From Chloroflexota bacterium (GTDB taxonomy: Bacteria; Chloroflexota; Dehalococcoidia; DSTF01; RBG-16-68-14): a stretch of 16,813 nt of DNA. Both the position numbers and the translations under genes were made by a program. Under the pieces are notes generated by a model. The model saw only the letters and a program-made list of their open reading frames with translations, had not been told where the DNA came from and searched no databases. Location of the stretch: the NCBI GenBank assembly GCA_022563135.1, contig JADFNZ010000021.1, forward strand, positions 1 to 16,813, given 5' to 3'. Positions 14,299 through 16,813 of the stretch are shown here, one piece after another (within the stretch, counting starts at the first letter, position 1; the number at the start of each line of letters is the position of its first letter).

Positions 14299-14812
14299 CG
14301 CCCCACTCGTCAGTCTTCTCCTTGGGAAAGCGCCGCAGTCCAGGACTGAAGCCTCCCGGAAGGCTCATGTAGTCCTTTCGCAGCGGGTGGCCCGGGAAGC
14401 CCTCCCAGAGGAACAGCCGCTTCAGATCGGAGTGACCGCTGAAGCGAATTCCCAGCAGGTCGAACGCCTCTCGCTCCTGCAGATGCGCCCCCAGCCAAAC
14501 CGAAGCGACAGACGGCACCTCGGGGTTGTCGTGATCGGCGCGCACCTTCAGCACGAACTGGTGGTTATGCGACAGCGACGCGATATGGTAGACGACCTCG
14601 AAGCGGTCGTAGCGGTCCACGCCGCTGATCGCGATGAGATAGCGGCCGTCCAGCTCGGTATCGTCGTGCAGGAAGCGCGCCGATTCTAGCAACCGATCAG
14701 CCTGAACGTACGCACACCCGTCCTCGACCTCCGTGACGGCTTCCGGGACGGCCGCGTTGAGGCGTTCGGCAAGCTGGGAACCGGGAAGTAGCGCCGTGGC
14801 CACTATCTCCAC
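14279..14812 (-). CDS. nuoC: NADH-quinone oxidoreductase subunit C (177 aa)
   Basis: NuoC (30-kDa-type) supports the quinone module. The signature EREAFDLLGI (113-122), followed by FSGHSDLKRLFL and GHPLRKDY (141-148), is clear. The GTG at 14812 is chosen because AGGAAGG lies 7 nt upstream inside the end of nuoA. A second in-frame GTG at 14803 would give a TAGTG junction with nuoA and cannot be excluded. The gene overlaps nuoA by 10 nt, leaving no space for nuoB, which normally lies between A and C. It overlaps nuoD by 20 nt. Confidence 0.95.
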   Translation of the reverse strand: MEIVATALLPGSQLAERLNAAVPEAVTEVEDGCAYVQADRLLESARFLHDDTELDGRYLIAISGVDRYDRFEVVYHIASLSHNHQFVLKVRADHDNPEVPSVASVWLGAHLQEREAFDLLGIRFSGHSDLKRLFLWEGFPGHPLRKDYMSLPGGFSPGLRRFPKEKTDEWGGEFRAD

Positions 14813-15174
14813 TCCAGCGCCTTCCTAGCCCAGTCATAAGCGAAGCCGACGATCAAGATGACGAGAAAGATCGCGCCTGCGACGAATGCGGAGGTGCCGA
14901 GGTGGGGGAAGGCCACGGCCCAGGGGTAGAGGAAGACGACCTCGACATCGAAGATGACGAAGATCAGCGCGTAGACGTAGTAGCGGACGTTGAACTGTCC
15001 CCAGGCGTCGCCTTCCGTCTCCACGCCACACTCGTAGGTCGCCTCCTTGATCGGGTCGGGTCGATTTGGCCGGATGCGCAGCATGCCGAGCATGACTGAC
15101 ATCATGAGCGGGAGGAGCGGAAAGGCGAGCGCAAACAGGAGCAGGAAACCCGTGCGGCCGAACTGATCGATCAC
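14803..15174 (-). CDS. nuoA: NADH-quinone oxidoreductase subunit A (123 aa)
   Basis: NuoA is a three-helix membrane subunit at the base of the quinone channel. YECG (47-50), carrying the conserved Cys of the loop, and FDVEVVFLYPWA (75-86) are diagnostic. Length is normal. The GTG at 15174 is the first possible start, because a TAG stop lies immediately upstream in frame. It is the first gene of the operon and has a candidate extended -10 promoter about 45 nt upstream. Its 3' end overlaps nuoC by 10 nt. Confidence 0.95.
   Translation of the reverse strand: MIDQFGRTGFLLLFALAFPLLPLMMSVMLGMLRIRPNRPDPIKEATYECGVETEGDAWGQFNVRYYVYALIFVIFDVEVVFLYPWAVAFPHLGTSAFVAGAIFLVILIVGFAYDWARKALEWR
14820..14826 (-). 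promoter_or_regulatory. nuoC ribosome-binding site inside nuoA
   Basis: AGGAAGG on the minus strand lies 7 nt before the GTG at 14812. It favours the longer nuoC start and shows that nuoC is read directly after nuoA with nothing between. Confidence 0.55.
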
Positions 15175-15216
15175 CTACGACGCCCCGTTTGTGAAAAACG
15201 TCTCGTACATTGGTGA

Positions 15217-15225
15217 AGTATATCA
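15217..15225 (-). promoter_or_regulatory. Candidate extended -10 promoter of the nuo operon
   Basis: The minus strand reads TGATATACT, an extended -10 (TG-n-TATACT) nearly identical to the one ahead of the plus-strand fmdB-like gene. The predicted start is near 15210, giving a leader of about 36 nt before the nuoA GTG. The -35 region (about 15240-15245, TTCCTC) is weak and overlaps an inverted repeat. No other promoter-like site was seen within the nuo genes. Confidence 0.45.
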
Positions 15226-15234
15226 CAGCGCATT

Positions 15235-15247
15235 CGTTCGAGGAACG
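15235..15247. repeat. Short inverted repeat in the nuoA / secreted-protein divergent region
   Basis: CGTTC-GAG-GAACG is a perfect 5-bp inverted repeat around a 3-nt centre. It overlaps the -35 position of the candidate nuoA promoter and lies 47 nt before the start of the divergent plus-strand gene. Its size suits a small regulator's operator, but a 10-bp match of this kind may occur by chance. Confidence 0.28.
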
Positions 15248-15281
15248 CGGCTCCGGCGCTGGCCTATACCGCCCATTTCGC

Positions 15282-15287
15282 TATGAT
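15282..15287 (+). promoter_or_regulatory. Candidate -10 box for the secreted-protein gene
   Basis: TATGAT ends 6 nt before the ATG at 15294. At normal spacing the transcript would start at about the A of that ATG, giving a leaderless mRNA, and no Shine-Dalgarno is visible. The -35 region is poor (3 of 6 bases at 17-bp spacing). An alternative TATACC at 15265-15270 would give a leader of about 17 nt. Confidence 0.3.
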
Positions 15288-15293
15288 GCGGTC

Positions 15294-16268
15294 ATGCGTC
15301 GGCTCATCTGGCTCCTCCCCCTCGGCGCGCTCATCGTCGTCGCCGCCGTCCAGGCGCCAGGTTTTTCGCTGCCCGACACTGCCCACGCACAAGAAGCCAG
15401 CGGCGGCATGAGCCTGGCAGTCAAGAACGACTGCGACGACACCGCGGAGCTGAGCCAGGTGGAGGCCGGCGAACCCTTCGTCGTCTGCATCAGCGCCGAC
15501 CCGGCGCCCACCACAAGAGATGTTGGGCAAGGCCAGGTTGAGCCGGTGCAGGGCATCTCCGGCTTTGCAACTGAGGTGCTCTTCGATGACGGATTACGGC
15601 ACCAGCGGCGTGACCGGTGTGAAGACGAGGTCAAGGTCAGGCGGGTAGACGATGGAGGATTCGCGTTCTGCCAGTCGTTCGTTACCAGTTTGCTCGGCGG
15701 CGCAGGTCATGCAGTCTTCACCGAGTTCGCGGAGCCGCCTGTTGCGCCATTGGACCTCAGCCCAGGGAGCACCGCACTCCTCGTTGAGATGGATTTCACC
15801 TGTATCCTCGGCGGATCATACACGCTAACGCTGACTGCCGTGCCGGACTCCTCCTTCGGAGGAACGTACGGCGATGTGGACGGATTCGAGTTCGCGCTGC
15901 GTACCGTGGGGTTCGATTATGACGGCGACACCGTGCCGAACCAGGTCGCCGACTTCGTAACGCTCGACTGCAGCGGCCCCACGGCCACCCCTTGCCCGGC
16001 GAGCGGCTGCCCGACCGCAACAGTCCCGCCGCCGCCTACCCCGTTCCCGCTGGATACGCCGGAAAGCCTTACAGCTACGGCTGATGCGCTTGCCACGGCG
16101 GGAACGCCGAGCGACGGTGGTGACGATGGAGTCCTCGGTTCCCGGGACACCGATGATGGCGGCGCCAGCGTATGGCTCTGGGTGGGCTTAGGGGTGGCCG
16201 CGGCCGTCCTTGCCAGCGGCGCTGCGTTCGAGGGCTACCGTCGGTACTCCCGCAGCCAGCGCGGCTAG
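15294..16268 (+). CDS. Secreted Cys-rich protein with Pro/Thr stalk and C-terminal membrane anchor (324 aa)
   Basis: I do not recognise a named family. Residues 1-32 form a good signal peptide: MRRLIW, a hydrophobic core LLPLGALIVVAAV, and a cleavage-like AHA (30-32). The mature domain (about 33-225) looks beta-rich, with GISGFATEVLFDDGL, LVEMDF and GGSYTLTLTAVPD stretches. It has single cysteines at regular intervals that probably form disulfides, in a pattern like cohesin-type or carbohydrate-binding extracellular domains. A stalk of about 65 residues rich in Thr, Pro, Ala, then Gly/Asp (226-290), contains CPASGC. A final hydrophobic helix (VWLWVGLGVAAAVLASGAAF, about 293-312) and a basic end, YRRYSRSQRG, anchor it in the membrane. 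The ATG at 15294 was chosen over 15210 because it places the signal peptide at the N-terminus. It is likely displayed outside the cell; ligand unknown. Confidence 0.72.
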   Translation: MRRLIWLLPLGALIVVAAVQAPGFSLPDTAHAQEASGGMSLAVKNDCDDTAELSQVEAGEPFVVCISADPAPTTRDVGQGQVEPVQGISGFATEVLFDDGLRHQRRDRCEDEVKVRRVDDGGFAFCQSFVTSLLGGAGHAVFTEFAEPPVAPLDLSPGSTALLVEMDFTCILGGSYTLTLTAVPDSSFGGTYGDVDGFEFALRTVGFDYDGDTVPNQVADFVTLDCSGPTATPCPASGCPTATVPPPPTPFPLDTPESLTATADALATAGTPSDGGDDGVLGSRDTDDGGASVWLWVGLGVAAAVLASGAAFEGYRRYSRSQRG

Positions 16269-16271
16269 ACG

Positions 16272-16285
16272 AAGGCGCAAGCCTT
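16272..16285 (+). other. Small GNRA-type hairpin after the secreted-protein gene
   Basis: AAGGC-GCAA-GCCTT forms a perfect 5-bp stem closed by a GCAA tetraloop, 3 nt past the stop codon. No T-tract follows, so it is not a classical terminator; it may stabilise the 3' end or be chance. Confidence 0.25.
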
Positions 16286-16319
16286 GAACAACAAACCAGT
16301 GTAGCCAGTGGTGCGGACC

Positions 16320-16813
16320 ATGGCTGGTTCGATGAGAGACATCGTCGTCCTGGTGGACGTCGATAATACCCTGCTTGACAACGATCTGATCCGCTCGCGC
16401 CTCGGCGAGGCGCTGGCAGATGCGCTCGGCGAGGAGCATGCCGACCGCTTCTGGGAGATCTACGAAGCAGTGCGTGAAGAGAGCGACTTCGTCGACTTTC
16501 CGCACACGATCGAGCGCTTCGGCCGCGAGTGCCCGGACACGGGCTGCGTCGGCAGAGTGAGCGCCGTCCTCTATGACTTCCCGTTCCGAGAGTTCGTCTA
16601 TCCGCAGAGCCTCGATGTCCTGCGCCATCTCAGCTCCTTCGCCACGTCTGTGATCCTCTCGGATGGCGACCAGTTCTTTCAGCGCTACAAGATACGTGTT
16701 GCAGGTCTGGAGGAGGCCGTGGCGGGCAACGTCCTGGTCTACGTGCATAAAGAGCAGGAGATCGCGGACATCAAACGCCGCTTCCCAGCCTGGCACTACG
16801 TGATGGTGGACGA
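16320..16813 (+). CDS. HAD-superfamily hydrolase, N-terminal part (at least 164 aa)
   Basis: The frame is open from the ATG at 16320 to the end of the window, so the C-terminus is missing. HAD motif I is DVDNT (13-17) with nucleophile D13 and acid/base D15. Motif II is ILSDGD (112-117) with S114. Motif III Lys is K144, and a motif IV acidic pair begins at D164. These are the residues of a phosphatase-type HAD enzyme that forms a phospho-aspartate. A helical cap lies between motifs I and II (about 20-95). The substrate cannot be deduced. The ATG at 16332 (residue 5) or the GTG codons at 16308 and 16311 are alternative starts; a TAG at 16302 limits extension. It follows the secreted-protein gene by 51 nt. 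A minus-strand frame over the same bases is its shadow. Confidence 0.85.
   Translation, partial: MAGSMRDIVVLVDVDNTLLDNDLIRSRLGEALADALGEEHADRFWEIYEAVREESDFVDFPHTIERFGRECPDTGCVGRVSAVLYDFPFREFVYPQSLDVLRHLSSFATSVILSDGDQFFQRYKIRVAGLEEAVAGNVLVYVHKEQEIADIKRRFPAWHYVMVD

Noticed and set aside
16188..16796. Minus-strand frame (202 codons) at the right end
   Set aside because: The plus strand encodes a HAD hydrolase with ordered motifs I-IV over the same bases; the minus frame also runs into the secreted-protein gene.

Overview
The window is GC-rich bacterial chromosome with dense, mostly single-strand gene packing and frequent GTG starts. The organism is not identified by any marker gene here. The style of the NADH-dehydrogenase-type locus, the paired FmdB zinc-ribbon genes and a secreted Cys-rich protein with a Pro/Thr stalk suggest Chloroflexota (Dehalococcoidia- or SAR202-like). 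That placement is inference only. No rRNA, tRNA, CRISPR array, insertion sequence or phage gene was seen.

Layout, left to right. (1) Bases 1-617, plus strand: the 3' end of a polyprenyl diphosphate synthase gene, then a small FmdB-family zinc-ribbon gene with its own promoter and a terminator-like hairpin. (2) Bases 676-5909, minus strand: a second FmdB-family gene, recO, recR, ybaB/ebfC, dnaX, ybeY and an enoyl-CoA hydratase-like gene. Read in the direction of transcription the order is crotonase, ybeY, dnaX, ebfC, recR, recO, fmdB. (3) Bases 5953-15174, minus strand: a respiratory complex I operon, transcribed nuoA-nuoC-nuoD-nuoH-nuoJ-nuoK-(DUF2007-like ORF)-nuoL-nuoM-nuoN. (4) Bases 15175-15293: a compact divergent promoter region with an inverted repeat. 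(5) Bases 15294-16813, plus strand: a secreted, C-terminally anchored Cys-rich protein and the first 164 codons of a HAD-family hydrolase that runs off the window.

How the genes work together. The nuo block encodes the proton-pumping membrane arm (A, H, J, K, L, M, N) and two subunits of the quinone module (C, D). The quinone-site residues of NuoD and the key Lys/Glu residues of the antiporter-like subunits are present. The block lacks nuoE, nuoF and nuoG (NADH-oxidising module). It also lacks nuoB and nuoI, the two Fe-S subunits that join the quinone site to the electron input. nuoA overlaps nuoC by 10 nt and nuoH is 11 nt from nuoJ, so neither gene is hidden at its usual place. A functional enzyme would need these subunits from another locus. 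A small DUF2007-like ORF sits between nuoK and nuoL and ends on the base before the nuoL start codon. The dnaX-ebfC-recR-recO block is a conventional replication and recombination-repair cluster with its own candidate promoter.

The most noteworthy observations are the nuo operon missing exactly nuoB and nuoI, the DUF2007-like insertion, the crotonase with one of two catalytic glutamates replaced, the two convergent FmdB genes with identical cysteine spacing, and the divergent promoter region ahead of nuoA. I did not find a wholly new system.
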